From NCBI RefSeq assembly GCF_001578185.1, contig NZ_CP011008.1, forward strand, positions 772,001 through 836,000: a stretch of 64,000 nucleotides of DNA, written 5' to 3'. The position numbers and the translations under genes were made by a program. Below, piece after piece: positions 33,152-42,836 of the stretch (position 1 is the stretch's first letter; every line of letters starts with the position of its first letter). Source of the DNA: Peribacillus simplex (GTDB lineage Bacteria; Bacillota; Bacilli; Bacillales; DSM-1321). Under the pieces are notes generated by a model. It was not told the origin of the DNA, ran no database searches, and was given only the letters and a program-made list of their open reading frames with translations.

Positions 33152-34171
33152 GTGGTAAAAGAGTATTTGCAAAGCGAAGGTTTTTCAAGGTTAATTACAT
33201 TAATTGTGTTAGTCCTCTTTTTAATAAGCATCGGAAGTATGGTTAATATCGTGTTATTCACATTTGTTTTCACTTTCTTGATGGGAAGGCTGGAGCAATT
33301 TATCATGATTCGGCTAAATAAAGTGATGCATATCAACTCTAAGGTTGTTATTAGCTTTTTATATGCAGTCGTTATTTCTTGTTTAGCCATCGTTCTTTAT
33401 AAATATCTACCGGTCATAACGTTGCAATTTACGGAATTAGTTACACAGATCGTTTTCTTCTTTCAACATCCTCCCGATAGTCGGGTCATTCAATACGCCA
33501 TTAGTTTAATGAACGAGAACGGATCGCCGCTCGATCTTCAAAAACAGATGAATACGCTTTATCTTTATGTATCTGATTTCGGCAAACTGGCATTACAGAT
33601 TTTCCTTTCTATACTGCTTAGTCTATTTTTCTTATTGGAAAAAGATAAAATCATTCGTTTTACTTCTAAATTTAAGCGGGGTAAATTCAAATCCTTCTTT
33701 ATAAATCTTGGTCACTTTGGAGTTAAATTCATCAATTCTTTCGGAAAGGTAATTGAGGTCCAGTTCTTAATAGCCATTACGAATGCAGTCCTTTCAGTAT
33801 TTTTCTTATGGATTCTTGGATTTCCACAGTTGATCGGTCTAGGAATTATGATTTTCTTCCTAGGGTTGATTCCGGTTGCAGGAGTTATTATCTCCTTAGT
33901 TCCACTTAGCATGATTGCCTACAGTATCGGCGGTATGCCAAAAGTGATTGCTGTGTTTATCATGATTGTTGTGATCCATTCACTTGAAAGCTATATTTTA
34001 AATCCGAAATTCATGTCGGCAAAAACAAATCTTCCAACATTTTTCACCTTTATCATCCTATTGTTTTCTGAGCATTTCCTTGGGATATGGGGATTGATCA
34101 TCGGGATCCCGATCTTCATCTTCCTGTTGGATATGTTAGATATTGAAGAGGGGACTAAGGAAGTCCCCTGA
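33152..34171 (+). CDS. AI-2E (PerM/YtvI) family membrane permease
   Basis: A 339-residue protein with the AI-2E layout. Two to three N-terminal helices are followed by a soluble middle region (about 95-145), then a run of helices with the family segments VIEVQFLIAITNAVLSVFFL and LGLIPVAGVIISLVPL. The C-terminal block is HSLESYILNPKFMS. Family members export small molecules or Na+; the substrate here is unknown. GTG start with TTAGGAG about 9 nt upstream. Confidence 0.82.
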   Translation: MVKEYLQSEGFSRLITLIVLVLFLISIGSMVNIVLFTFVFTFLMGRLEQFIMIRLNKVMHINSKVVISFLYAVVISCLAIVLYKYLPVITLQFTELVTQIVFFFQHPPDSRVIQYAISLMNENGSPLDLQKQMNTLYLYVSDFGKLALQIFLSILLSLFFLLEKDKIIRFTSKFKRGKFKSFFINLGHFGVKFINSFGKVIEVQFLIAITNAVLSVFFLWILGFPQLIGLGIMIFFLGLIPVAGVIISLVPLSMIAYSIGGMPKVIAVFIMIVVIHSLESYILNPKFMSAKTNLPTFFTFIILLFSEHFLGIWGLIIGIPIFIFLLDMLDIEEGTKEVP

Positions 34172-34180
34172 AAATCATTT

Positions 34181-34217
34181 AAGCAGCGGCCACGCTAATT
34201 TGGCCGCTGCTTATTTT
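34181..34217 (+). terminator. Terminator after the AI-2E gene
   Basis: AAGCAGCGGCCA / TGGCCGCTGCTT perfect 12-bp stem, then ATTTTTG. Confidence 0.92.
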
Positions 34218-34393
34218 TGTTCGATTAAACCTTTTGAAAATTTGCACTATTTGTTTCTAATATAATAACCATTAATTGGAATGTAGGTGATGAAAGTCTG
34301 TGTGTTTACCCATTAAAGCATAATTACGTTTCTAATTTACTGAGTTAATTGATTAAAAATTTATTTTACTAAAGTTATTTGTCCGACTTTTTA

Positions 34394-34422
34394 TTGCATA
34401 AAAAAACAAATAAACGTATAAT
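34394..34422 (+). promoter_or_regulatory. Sigma-A promoter of the amino-acid ABC operon
   Basis: TTGCAT (34394-34399) and TATAAT (34417-34422) with a 17-bp spacer; start of transcription about 34429, leaving an 89-nt leader with no strong hairpin. Confidence 0.75.
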
Positions 34423-34517
34423 ATTCTTGAAGGAATAAACTGAATCTTCTATAAAGTTAGATTTATCTGTTTTTTTTAAAAAAAATAGAGTTTACGAGAG
34501 AGAAGAGGGGATTATTT

Positions 34518-35339
34518 TTGAAAAAGGTTTCTTTTTTAGTTTTTGCCATGGTAATTTCTTTGTTATTAGTCATGACAGGATGCGGGAAGGATAAGGAAGT
34601 CTCGACAACCAGTAAAGAAGAAGAGTCCAGTGGAAAAACACTCAGGATCGTGACGGACGCCAATTATGCTCCATTTGAATTTCTTGAAGGTGATAAGATT
34701 GTAGGATTCGATGTTGATTTCATCAATGCTGTCGCTAAAGAAGCGGGTTATGAAGTTAAATTGGAAACCGTTGGTTGGGATCCGATTTTTGTTGAAATTG
34801 AATCTAAGAGAGCGGATGTCGCAATTTCTGCGATTACAGTGAATGACGAAAGAAAACAATCTTATGATTTTTCGGTTCCGTACTTTTTATCCACAAACAA
34901 GATTCTCGTTCCAGAGAAAAGTGATATAAAATCAGGAAATGAATTGAAAGGAAAGGTCATTGCCGTTCAGACTGGTACAACCGGACAGGAAGCGGTAGAG
35001 AAACTCCTTGGAAAAAATCACAAGGACATCAAGAAATTCGAAAATAATAACCTGGCCATTCAGGAATTACTAAAAGGGGGAGCTTCGGCTGTCGTAGCTG
35101 ATAATACGGTTGTTGAAGAATATGTGAAAAATAACCCGGATCAAAAACTGAAAGTCGTTGAAGATAGCAATAGTTTCAATAAGGAATTCTATGGTCTTAT
35201 GTTCCCAAAAGGCAGTGAATTGAAATCGGAGTTCGATAAAGCAGTGAATGCCATTTATGAAAATGGTAAATACGCAGAAATTTATAAAGAGTGGTTTGGT
35301 ACTGATCCAGATATCGAAACATTGAAAGCACAACAATAA
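34518..35339 (+). CDS. Polar amino-acid ABC transporter substrate-binding lipoprotein
   Basis: A 273-residue family-3 binding protein. It has a lipobox (MTGC, Cys22), then the ligand domain (LRIVTDANYAPFEFLEGD, VDFINAVAKEAG, VGWDPIFVEIESKRADVAIS, TVNDERKQSYDFSVPYF). This resembles GlnH/ArtP-type proteins for glutamine, arginine or other polar amino acids; the exact ligand is not certain. TTG start with AGAGGGG upstream. It is separated from its permease by a hairpin that may reduce downstream expression. Confidence 0.85.
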   Translation: MKKVSFLVFAMVISLLLVMTGCGKDKEVSTTSKEEESSGKTLRIVTDANYAPFEFLEGDKIVGFDVDFINAVAKEAGYEVKLETVGWDPIFVEIESKRADVAISAITVNDERKQSYDFSVPYFLSTNKILVPEKSDIKSGNELKGKVIAVQTGTTGQEAVEKLLGKNHKDIKKFENNNLAIQELLKGGASAVVADNTVVEEYVKNNPDQKLKVVEDSNSFNKEFYGLMFPKGSELKSEFDKAVNAIYENGKYAEIYKEWFGTDPDIETLKAQQ

Positions 35340-35370
35340 AAACAAGTGGATAGTAGAAGATTGCGAAGAT

Positions 35371-35406
35371 TGCGTAACTTTACGTGTGAAGTTACGCAGT
35401 TTTTTT
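35371..35406 (+). terminator. Intra-operon terminator/attenuator
   Basis: TGCGTAACTT / AAGTTACGCA (35371-35380, 35389-35398) followed by seven Ts, placed between the binding-protein gene and the permease gene. Such sites usually keep binding protein in excess over the membrane complex. Confidence 0.8.
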
Positions 35407-35427
35407 GGTCTTTAGGAGGGGAACGGA

Positions 35428-36084
35428 ATGAGTTTTCGCTGGGATATTATTTTTGAATATGCTCCTTTCTTATTAAAAGGAACATTACTTACTATAGGGC
35501 TGTCGGTTTCCTCCATCCTCATCGGAACCTTTTTGGGGTTATTGATCGGTTTAGGGAAAATCATGAGAAACAAAGTGCTTGCCTTTCCATTTTACTGTTA
35601 TGTCACGGTTTTTCGCGGAACACCGCTATTAGTTCAAATCTTTTTAATCCATTTTGGCATTGTGCCCTTTTTTACCGGGGAAACGAATGCAGTAACTGCT
35701 GGGGTCATTGCTTTATCTTTAAATGCAGCCGCATATATTGCGGAAATTTTCCGTGCGGGCATTCAATCCATCGATAAAGGGCAAATGGAAGGGGCACGTT
35801 CATTGGGAATGACCCATACCCAAACAATGATTCATGTTGTATTACCTCAAGCTTTTAAACGAATGATCCCTCCGTTGGGAAATGAATTCATCGTATTATT
35901 GAAGGATTCATCCCTGCTTTGTGTCATTGCAGCACCAGAATTAATGTATTGGGGGAAAGCGATGGGGAGTCAGTATTTTAAAGTTTGGGAGCCATATTTG
36001 GCATGTGCCTTCATTTATTTATTCCTGACCCTCATTTTAAGTTTCGTATTAAATAGACTCGAAAGAAGGTTGAAAACAGAATGA
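35428..36084 (+). CDS. Polar amino-acid ABC transporter permease
   Basis: A 218-residue HisMQ-type permease with about five helices. It has the conserved [15 protein letters not shown] segment and the EAA loop ([38 protein letters not shown]). AGGAGG precedes the ATG. The stop overlaps the ATPase start (ATGA). Works as a homodimer with the downstream ATPase. Confidence 0.88.
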   Translation: MSFRWDIIFEYAPFLLKGTLLTIGLSVSSILIGTFLGLLIGLGKIMRNKVLAFPFYCYVTVFRGTPLLVQIFLIHFGIVPFFTGETNAVTAGVIALSLNAAAYIAEIFRAGIQSIDKGQMEGARSLGMTHTQTMIHVVLPQAFKRMIPPLGNEFIVLLKDSSLLCVIAAPELMYWGKAMGSQYFKVWEPYLACAFIYLFLTLILSFVLNRLERRLKTE

Positions 36085-36803
36085 TCAAGGTCGAGAATCT
36101 AAAGAAGTCATTTGGGGAAAATGAAGTATTGAAAAATATCAATGCAATCATTGCACCTCAGGAAGTAGTGGTGGTAATTGGGCCTTCTGGATCGGGTAAA
36201 TCCACTTTCCTCAGGTGTATCAATCAACTTGAAACGATAACGGGAGGCCAGATTTTCATCGAGGGACTTGATACGACAGACAAGAAGGTCAATATCAATA
36301 AAGTTCGAACGGAAGTTGGCATGGTATTTCAGCATTTTAACTTATTCCCTCATAAGACTGTTCTTGAGAATATTTTGCTCGCGCCTTTAAAGGTCCGCAA
36401 GATTTCCAAAGAACAGGCTTCCCAAAGGGGCATTGAACTGCTTAAGAAAGTGGGGCTTGCCGAGAAAGCAAACGCATACCCGGATTCATTATCGGGGGGA
36501 CAAAAGCAACGTGTGGCAATCGCCAGGGCGTTGGCGATGGAACCCAAAATCATGTTATTCGATGAGCCGACTTCCGCTCTTGATCCGGAAATGGTCGGTG
36601 AAGTCCTTGAGGTCATGAAGCAACTGGCAAAGGAGGGCATGACCATGGTGGTAGTGACCCATGAGATGGGGTTCGCAAAAGAAGTTGGCGATCGCGTGAT
36701 TTTCATGGATGAAGGTTATATTATCGAAGAAAATATCCCCAGTGAGATTTTTGATAATCCCCAGCAGGGAAGAACCAGAGCCTTTTTGAGTAAAGTGCTA
36801 TAA
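36081..36803 (+). CDS. Polar amino-acid ABC transporter ATP-binding protein
   Basis: A 240-residue ATPase: Walker [11 protein letters not shown]-loop [13 protein letters not shown], signature LSGGQKQR, Walker [13 protein letters not shown], switch VVTHEMGFA. Same subfamily as TcyC of this window (GlnQ/ArtR type). Final gene of the operon; a terminator follows. Confidence 0.9.
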   Translation: MIKVENLKKSFGENEVLKNINAIIAPQEVVVVIGPSGSGKSTFLRCINQLETITGGQIFIEGLDTTDKKVNINKVRTEVGMVFQHFNLFPHKTVLENILLAPLKVRKISKEQASQRGIELLKKVGLAEKANAYPDSLSGGQKQRVAIARALAMEPKIMLFDEPTSALDPEMVGEVLEVMKQLAKEGMTMVVVTHEMGFAKEVGDRVIFMDEGYIIEENIPSEIFDNPQQGRTRAFLSKVL

Positions 36804-36816
36804 TTAAGCTTTTAAG

Positions 36817-36848
36817 AAAAAAACCTTCCGTTAATGGAGGTTTTTTTT
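36817..36848 (+). terminator. Terminator of the amino-acid ABC operon
   Basis: AAAAACCTTCC / GGAGGTTTTT-type stem with eight Ts; A-rich on the left, so it could also serve the opposite strand. Confidence 0.85.
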
Positions 36849-36865
36849 AGGAACATATCAGGGCT

Positions 36866-37237
36866 TCATTTGATGCATGAAGCGCCTAAAAGCGATTCAG
36901 GGCTTTTACCGAGCACAAGCATACTGATTTTGGCATATCCAATATTTTTATATTGGGAGAAGGTCTGATGTAATACCTGAAAACTCGGATCATCCTTTAA
37001 CTTTTGAACTTCCTCTATATATAATCTAATAACGGAGGGCATAACGAATTCAGGGGTACATTCGTTAGGGGTTACATCCATGATTAATGTCCCCATAAAT
37101 TGATATTTAAATTGAAACGCCCGTGTTAAGGCAACGACATGGAGCAGTTTATTAAATAGTTCGGGGTGTGTACTCTTAATTTTCTCCAGAGTTGCTTCTG
37201 CTGCATGTAACTCATCGACATTAGATAAAGTGATCAT
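36866..37237 (-). CDS. Hypothetical cytosolic protein
   Basis: A 123-residue protein, mixed helical (LHAAEATLEKIKSTHPELFN, VIRLYIEEVQKLKDDPSF), without signal or membrane segments. ATG 37237 has AAAGGAG 7 nt upstream and is preferred over the longer frame. Family not recognised. It is on the same strand as the LysR gene but follows it by about 150 nt and need not be co-transcribed. Confidence 0.6.
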   Translation of the reverse strand: MITLSNVDELHAAEATLEKIKSTHPELFNKLLHVVALTRAFQFKYQFMGTLIMDVTPNECTPEFVMPSVIRLYIEEVQKLKDDPSFQVLHQTFSQYKNIGYAKISMLVLGKSPESLLGASCIK

Positions 37238-37387
37238 GAATATCTCCTTTCCGAAACTATGGAATCCATCGGCATTTAACGTGCTTACCAAGTTTAACCC
37301 CGCCCTTACGTATTGTAAAATGGTTAGATGTTATCATGTGCATAACCAAAATCTATGATAGTGCTTACATCGATCATGCCTTTTAAT

Positions 37388-38272
37388 TCACTCTTTATGT
37401 GACAACGCTTCCTTCGTATATTTCAGCCATTCTTTTGCAGCGCATGAAAGGTAATGGTCCTTACTCCAAATGAATCCCAAATTCCAACTAATGGAGGGGT
37501 TTTTAACCTTGATGGACTTTACGCGTTCATCATTACGACATAAACTTTCAGGCAATAAAGAAACGCCAAGTCTACAGTAAACCATTTCCTCAATAAAATC
37601 CCAGCGTGAGCTTTCCGTGACGATATGTGGAGAGAAACCGGCCTCATTACAGGATGAAATGACGAGATCACGAAGGACGTAATCTTTATTGAATAAGATG
37701 AAAGACTCGTTTTCCAGGTCGGCCAAATCGATTTCTTCCCGACAAGCATATTGATGGGAGGGATGAACAATCAAGTTGATGTCTTCTTCTAAAAAAGCAA
37801 AATGATGAAAAAGTGCGGTGTTGGTTGGCAGGACTATTACGCCTATATCAATTAAGTCATTTTGGACTGATTCTTCAATTTTCTTTGAACCATCCTCTAC
37901 TAATTGAAAGGTAATATTGGGATAGTCCTCATGGAAACGGCTAAGAATTCGGGGGAAGAAAGAGGCGTCGATGATCGGCGGCAAACCGATGCGTATATGC
38001 CCCTTTTTTAAACCTAATAAATTGTCCATTTCCGTTTCTAAATTGTGAAAGGCCTTATCAATCAATTTTGCCTGCTCTAAGACGACCCTGCCAGCATCGG
38101 TCAAGATCATTTGCTTACGGGAACGATCAAAAAGTTCAACGCCTAGCTCGGTTTCCAGGTTTTTAATCATCTTGCTTATAGTCGGCTGGGTAATGAATAA
38201 ATGATCGGCAGCCCGTGTAAAGCTATTGAAATTGGTTACCTCTATAAAGTATTGCAAATGTTTAATATCCAT
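37388..38272 (-). CDS. LysR-family transcriptional regulator (CidR/YwbI-like)
   Basis: A 294-residue LTTR: N-terminal winged helix (FIEVTNFNSFTRAADHLF, TQPTISKMIKNLETELG) and a periplasmic-binding-like effector domain. The sequence resembles the CidR/GltC-type group; the effector is unknown. ATG 38272 has AGGTG 6-7 nt upstream, and family members start MDIKHLQYF. No obvious target operon next to it. Confidence 0.82.
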   Translation of the reverse strand: MDIKHLQYFIEVTNFNSFTRAADHLFITQPTISKMIKNLETELGVELFDRSRKQMILTDAGRVVLEQAKLIDKAFHNLETEMDNLLGLKKGHIRIGLPPIIDASFFPRILSRFHEDYPNITFQLVEDGSKKIEESVQNDLIDIGVIVLPTNTALFHHFAFLEEDINLIVHPSHQYACREEIDLADLENESFILFNKDYVLRDLVISSCNEAGFSPHIVTESSRWDFIEEMVYCRLGVSLLPESLCRNDERVKSIKVKNPSISWNLGFIWSKDHYLSCAAKEWLKYTKEALSHKE

Positions 38273-38377
38273 TGCTTCACCTGTTATCCTCATTAAAATT
38301 TCTTTCATTTTACCTATAAACGGAAGTGTTTGTAAAACATGATAAGTATTGAGTTACCTAATGTTCATGCTCGCATA

Positions 38378-38412
38378 AAGAAGCTGGATTCCAAAGGGAA
38401 CCCAGCTTCTCT
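38378..38412 (-). terminator. Terminator of the universal stress gene
   Basis: AGAAGCTGG-TTCC / GGAA-CCAGCTTCT stem; T-tail reads on the minus strand. Confidence 0.7.
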
Positions 38413-38445
38413 AGGACAGGCCATAAGAAAAGTTTGCAGCACATT

Positions 38446-38871
38446 TTATTTGACCAATAAGACAGGCACAGGGGAATGCTGGACGATGTAGTGACTCACG
38501 CTGCCCAGGAATTCCTTGAAACCACTCAATCCGCGGCTGCCCATGATGATAAGGTCACAATTCTGGGATTGTGCATGTTCCAATAAAGCCGTGATGGCTG
38601 AACCTTCTACGACAAATGTTTGGGATGGATTCGGGATTTCGGATAATAGCGCTTCCGCTTTTTTTATTACTTCATTGCCATACTTGAGCATGGATTCTTC
38701 AATTTCCTGAAAAGCATTGCCATATATATATGGTTTGATTGGAAGTGTAACAGCGTGAAGCACCTGGATCTCGATAGAGGGATCCAGCTTCGTTAATTCA
38801 ATCGCTTTTTCTAAAGATTTAAGCGCCAATTCAGATTCATCATAAGCAACTAATATTTTTGAACATAGCAT
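38446..38871 (-). CDS. Universal stress protein (UspA family, ATP-binding type)
   Basis: A 141-residue UspA-fold protein with the ATP-binding end motif GSRGLSGFKEFLGSVSHYI followed by SPVPVLLVK (G-2x-G-9x-GS pattern). The N-terminus ILVAYDESELALKSL is typical. Cytosolic, probably dimeric. GGGAAGG precedes the ATG. Confidence 0.88.
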   Translation of the reverse strand: MLCSKILVAYDESELALKSLEKAIELTKLDPSIEIQVLHAVTLPIKPYIYGNAFQEIEESMLKYGNEVIKKAEALLSEIPNPSQTFVVEGSAITALLEHAQSQNCDLIIMGSRGLSGFKEFLGSVSHYIVQHSPVPVLLVK

Positions 38872-38973
38872 GATCTTGTCCTTCCCTTCTTTTGAGGAAT
38901 ATACTAATAGTATATCAGTCTAAATCTTTCGCACAGTTTCATATATTGTAAATTTTGTGAATATTTATTGAAG

Positions 38974-38989
38974 TTTACGTTAACGTCAA
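38974..38989 (+). promoter_or_regulatory. MerR/LiuR-type palindromic operator
   Basis: TTTACGTTAACGTCAA with a perfect 10-bp core ACGTTAACGT (38977-38986). It is like the TTTACGTnnACGTAAA sites I recall for LiuR regulators of branched-chain and acyl-CoA catabolism, and lies about 50 nt before the MerR gene. Confidence 0.6.
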
Positions 38990-39035
38990 TGTTAAAATAA
39001 AGGTAAACAATCCCCTTGCAAAGCGTGGTTTTAAC

Positions 39036-39464
39036 ATGTACACCATTTCTGAGTTAGCAAAAGAATTCAAATTGACGACAAGGACTCTCCGATATTATGA
39101 GGAACTGGGTATGCTCAGGCCAAAGCGTACTGAAACGGGAAGAAGAGTTTATGGAAAGAAAGAATACACACAACTCAAAATCATAATGCGCGGTAAGAAG
39201 TATGGGTTTTCGTTAGTGGAAATTAAGGATATAGTCCTTTTGTTCGATAAGGATGGGACGGGTATTAAGCAATTGGAAAAAACGATAGAAACGGCAGGAC
39301 AGAAATTAAGCGAAATTAATGAACGCATTAAAGAGCTGGATGGATTGAAGCAGGATTTTGAACAGGTAATCAAAGGCTTTACCGAAACCCTTTGTGAATT
39401 GAAGGTGAAACAGGCAAGCGGTGAAATTAATATTGAAAATAGGTTTTATGATCGTGAAAGATGA
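39036..39464 (+). CDS. MerR-family regulator of the acyl-CoA catabolic operon
   Basis: A 142-residue MerR protein: winged helix (YTISELAKEFKLTTRTLRYY, LGMLRPKRTETGRRVY) and a long C-terminal coiled coil (about 80-130) without a Cys-rich metal site. LiuR-like regulators of this shape repress acyl-CoA degradation genes and respond to acyl-CoA. It opens the operon and has a palindromic operator upstream, suggesting autoregulation. Ribosome site is weak. Confidence 0.85.
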   Translation: MYTISELAKEFKLTTRTLRYYEELGMLRPKRTETGRRVYGKKEYTQLKIIMRGKKYGFSLVEIKDIVLLFDKDGTGIKQLEKTIETAGQKLSEINERIKELDGLKQDFEQVIKGFTETLCELKVKQASGEINIENRFYDRER

Positions 39465-39499
39465 ATATATATTCTAGACGAAACAAATGGGGTGAGGAA

Positions 39500-40267
39500 T
39501 TGGAAATTCAAGAAAGCATTGCAGTGGTGACTGGCGGGGCATCAGGTCTGGGAGCGGCGACAGTAAGAAACATCATTAAAAAAGGAGGAAAAGCGGTCAT
39601 ATGTGACCTCTCGGAAGAAAATGGCGCTAAACTTGTGCAAGAATTGGGAGATTCAGTCCTTTTTGTTAAAACGGATGTAACAAGTGAAGAAAGCGTATTG
39701 GGAGCGTTGGAAAAAGGAATTGAAAAATTCCAGAGTATCAACACGGTCGTCAACTGTGCTGGTATTGCAATTGCTGAGAAGGTCATAGGCAGGAAAGGTG
39801 CACATGAATTGAAAGCGTTCTCAAATGTGGTGACAATCAATTTGGTCGGTACATTTAACGTGATCCGGCTTGCAGCTAAAAAAATGGCCGAAAATGAGCC
39901 GAACCAAGAGGGGGAGCGGGGGGTCATTATCAATACTGCTTCGGTAGCTGCCTTTGAAGGACAAATCGGACAAGCTGCATATAGTGCCTCCAAGGGAGGG
40001 ATTGTTGGGATGACCCTGCCGGTTGCAAGGGAGCTTGCAGCCAAGGGGATACGTGTTGTATCGATTGCACCGGGTCTATTCCAAACTCCGATGTTCGATT
40101 CATTGCCTGATGAAGCAAGGACGTCATTAGGTAAAACCGTGCCATTCCCTTCAAGGCTCGGGTATCCCGAAGAGTACGCTAAACTAACGGAAAGCATCAT
40201 AACGAATCCAATGCTGAATGGGGAAACCATCAGACTGGATGGGGCCATACGAATGTCACCCAGGTAA
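39500..40267 (+). CDS. 3-hydroxyacyl-CoA dehydrogenase, SDR type
   Basis: A 255-residue classical short-chain dehydrogenase similar to HSD17B10/type II hydroxyacyl-CoA dehydrogenases. It has the NAD loop TGGASGLG, NCAGIA, and the catalytic YSASKGG (Tyr-x3-Lys) preceded by the Ser of NTASVAAFEG. TTG 39500 is taken as start because GGGGTGAGG lies just upstream and the protein then begins EIQESIAVVTGG. The frame is open back to ATG 39461, which overlaps the merR stop. Oxidises 3-hydroxyacyl-CoA to 3-ketoacyl-CoA, the step before the thiolase. Confidence 0.85.
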   Translation: MEIQESIAVVTGGASGLGAATVRNIIKKGGKAVICDLSEENGAKLVQELGDSVLFVKTDVTSEESVLGALEKGIEKFQSINTVVNCAGIAIAEKVIGRKGAHELKAFSNVVTINLVGTFNVIRLAAKKMAENEPNQEGERGVIINTASVAAFEGQIGQAAYSASKGGIVGMTLPVARELAAKGIRVVSIAPGLFQTPMFDSLPDEARTSLGKTVPFPSRLGYPEEYAKLTESIITNPMLNGETIRLDGAIRMSPR

Positions 40268-40317
40268 GTGTGAATTCCCTTCAGAAAAGACAATGCCATT
40301 TATTGTGATTATTTGAA

Positions 40318-40346
40318 AAAGGGCCTTCCTAAATGGAAAGGCCTTG
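40318..40346 (+). repeat. Hairpin between SDR and acyl-CoA dehydrogenase genes
   Basis: AAGGGCCTTCC / GGAAAGGCCTT stem without a T-tail; possibly an mRNA processing or stability element within the operon. Confidence 0.5.
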
Positions 40347-40377
40347 GACAAAGCCGTACATGAGGAGATAAAAACAG

Positions 40378-41523
40378 ATGAAACATCCATATCTAAGTGA
40401 AGATCATGAGATTTTCCGCAAATCATTCCGAAAATTTTTGGAGAAAGAAGCAGTTCCCCACTATGAACGATGGGAAGAAGAGAAAATCATTCCCAGATCA
40501 TTTTGGGTGAAAATGGGGAAACAGGGTTTTTTATGTCCGGATCTTGGAGAAGAGTATGGGGGTTCCGGGGTAGATTGGGGCTTTGCGGTCATTATTAATG
40601 AGGAATTGGAAAGAGTGGGTTCTGGTTTCATTGGTTTCGGACTACACAGTGACATCACTGTTCCTTATATTGCCGCATACGGAAATGGGTCGCAGAAACA
40701 GCGCTGGCTTCCAAAATGCACGACAGGGGAAATCATTACAGCCATCGCGATGACAGAGCCTGGAACAGGTTCGGATTTAGCCAATATTAAAACGACTGCG
40801 ATTTTGGATGGAGATCATTACATATTAAATGGGCAAAAGACATTCATCACAAATGGCATTCATTCGGATTTGGTCATCGTTGCTTGTAAAACGGAACCAA
40901 GTGCCGTTCCGAAGCATAAAGGGCTTAGCTTAGTTGTGGTCGAAAGGGACACACCTGGATTTTCCAGGGGACGCAAACTGAAGAAACTTGGTTTGCACAG
41001 TCAGGATACAGCAGAACTCATCTTCGAGGATTGCCGTGTTCCAAAGGAAAACCTGCTTGGTGAAGAAGGCAACGGTTTTACTTACTTAATGGAGAAATTA
41101 CAGCAGGAACGTCTTGTGGTTGCCATTTGTTCCCAAACGGCATCTGAGGATATGCTGGCCGATACGATCGAGTACGTGAAAAGCAGGGAAGCTTTCGGAA
41201 AATCCGTGAGCCAGTTTCAAAATACTCAATTCAAAATCGCTGAAATGGCAACCGAAATCAAAATGGGGCGTGTTTTCCTGGATCAATTGATCGCCAATCA
41301 TATGGCGGGTGAACAGGTGGTCACGGAAGTGTCGATGGCAAAATGGCGCTTGACGGAGACTGCGAGAAAAATATCGATTGAATGCATGCAGCTCCATGGC
41401 GGCTATGGATATATGGAAGAATACAAGATTGCCAGAAGGTATCGGGATGTCCCGGTAGCTAGCATCTATGCCGGGACAAATGAAATCATGAAGAAAATCA
41501 TCGCTAAGAATCTTGGCCTTTAA
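40378..41523 (+). CDS. Acyl-CoA dehydrogenase (long-chain type)
   Basis: A 381-residue FAD-dependent acyl-CoA dehydrogenase. It has FAD/substrate signatures AMTEPGTGSDLANIKT (124-139) and LHGGYGYMEEYKIARRYRD. The C-terminal catalytic Glu position of MCAD-type enzymes (IYEGT) is Ala here (IYAGTNEIM). The base is instead probably Glu257 (SEDML), placed as in long-chain and isovaleryl-CoA dehydrogenases. Introduces the alpha-beta double bond and passes electrons to ETF, which is not encoded in the window. Confidence 0.88.
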   Translation: MKHPYLSEDHEIFRKSFRKFLEKEAVPHYERWEEEKIIPRSFWVKMGKQGFLCPDLGEEYGGSGVDWGFAVIINEELERVGSGFIGFGLHSDITVPYIAAYGNGSQKQRWLPKCTTGEIITAIAMTEPGTGSDLANIKTTAILDGDHYILNGQKTFITNGIHSDLVIVACKTEPSAVPKHKGLSLVVVERDTPGFSRGRKLKKLGLHSQDTAELIFEDCRVPKENLLGEEGNGFTYLMEKLQQERLVVAICSQTASEDMLADTIEYVKSREAFGKSVSQFQNTQFKIAEMATEIKMGRVFLDQLIANHMAGEQVVTEVSMAKWRLTETARKISIECMQLHGGYGYMEEYKIARRYRDVPVASIYAGTNEIMKKIIAKNLGL

Positions 41524-41553
41524 TAAAGACAGGATGAGAAGGGAAGAGAGTAT

Positions 41554-42705
41554 ATGCGGGAAGTGGTTATCGTCGAAGGGATTCGCACGCCAGTCGGCAG
41601 AAGGAACGGTGTATTGAAAGACATTCGCCCAGATGATCTGGCAGGGGAAGTATTGAGGAAGCTGATTGAAAAGGCAGGCATTGATCCGTCTATTGTCGAT
41701 GATGTCATTTTAGGTTGTGTTTCACAGGCTGGCGAACAGGCCGGTGATATAGCACGGGTTGCTGCACTGATTGCCGGTTTTCCGATTGAAGTTCCGGGAA
41801 CGACGATTGATCGTCAATGCGGATCAAGTCAGCAGGCTGTCCATTTCGCTTCCCAAGCCATTTTGTCGGGAGATATGGATGTGGTAGTGGCGGGAGGAGT
41901 GGAAAACATGTCCCGAGTCCCTATGGGGTCTAATTATCAAGGAGCCGTAATGAGTCCAAAGTATTTAGAGAGCTATGAGGTGATCAATCAAGGTTTATCG
42001 GCAGAAAGAATTGCCGATAAGTGGGGAATAACACGTGAAGAATGTGATCAGTTTTCCGTTGAGAGTCATGGTAAAGCAATACGCGCTCAAAAAGAAGGCT
42101 ATTTTGACCGTGAAATGATATCAGTAATTGGTACTGATAAGGAAGGGAATTATATGGAGGTTAAGGAAGATCAAGGTCCAAGGGCCGAAACTACGCTGGA
42201 AGTACTTGCTGGATTAAAAACGGTTTTTCAAGAAGATGGTTTAATCCATGCCGGTAATTCAAGCCAGATCAGTGACGGTGCTGCCGCTTTATTATTGATG
42301 GAACGCAGTAAAGCGGAAGAACTTGGATTGAAACCGCGCTTTAAAGTGCATACACGGGTTGTTGTCGGGTCAGATCCAACCCTGATGCTTACGGGCCCGA
42401 TACCTGCCACTCAAAAGGCTTTGGAAAAAGCATGCCTTTCCATTGATGATATCGATGTCTTTGAAGTGAATGAGGCTTTCGCTCCTATCCCGATTGCCTG
42501 GCTAAAAGAAACGGGGGCAGACCCCATGAAGCTGAATCCAAATGGCGGGGCGATCGCCTTAGGTCATCCTCTTGGCGGAAGCGGTGCCCGATTGATGGTG
42601 TCAATGATCCATGAGTTAGAAAGAACAGGCGGCCGTTATGGGCTGCAAACAATGTGTGAGGGCCACGGCATGGCGAATGCCACCATAATTGAAAGATTGG
42701 ACTGA
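41554..42705 (+). CDS. Acetyl-CoA C-acyltransferase (thiolase)
   Basis: A 383-residue thiolase with the nucleophile Cys89 (DRQCGSSQQAVHFA), NEAFAPIPIAW, and the His motif NGGAIALGHPLGGSGAR. The C-terminal motif is CEGHGMANA; the usual form is CxGxGxG/A, so it keeps the second Cys. Cleaves 3-ketoacyl-CoA to acetyl-CoA. Follows the dehydrogenase after 30 nt; AAGGGAAGAG ribosome site. Confidence 0.9.
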   Translation: MREVVIVEGIRTPVGRRNGVLKDIRPDDLAGEVLRKLIEKAGIDPSIVDDVILGCVSQAGEQAGDIARVAALIAGFPIEVPGTTIDRQCGSSQQAVHFASQAILSGDMDVVVAGGVENMSRVPMGSNYQGAVMSPKYLESYEVINQGLSAERIADKWGITREECDQFSVESHGKAIRAQKEGYFDREMISVIGTDKEGNYMEVKEDQGPRAETTLEVLAGLKTVFQEDGLIHAGNSSQISDGAAALLLMERSKAEELGLKPRFKVHTRVVVGSDPTLMLTGPIPATQKALEKACLSIDDIDVFEVNEAFAPIPIAWLKETGADPMKLNPNGGAIALGHPLGGSGARLMVSMIHELERTGGRYGLQTMCEGHGMANATIIERLD

Positions 42706-42836
42706 AACGGGACCAGCCGGTTATGAACATTGTAATTCGCACGAAAGTAAAGCTGAAATAGGGATGAAACCGACCTTCGGCAGGATGGCCTGAACTCTTC
42801 CTGTTGATGGTGGGTTTACTTGAGGAGGAAAATGAT

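Noticed and set aside
39508..40299. 263-codon open frame on the minus strand
   Set aside because: Exact antisense of the SDR gene, no ribosome site, composition follows the complementary frame.
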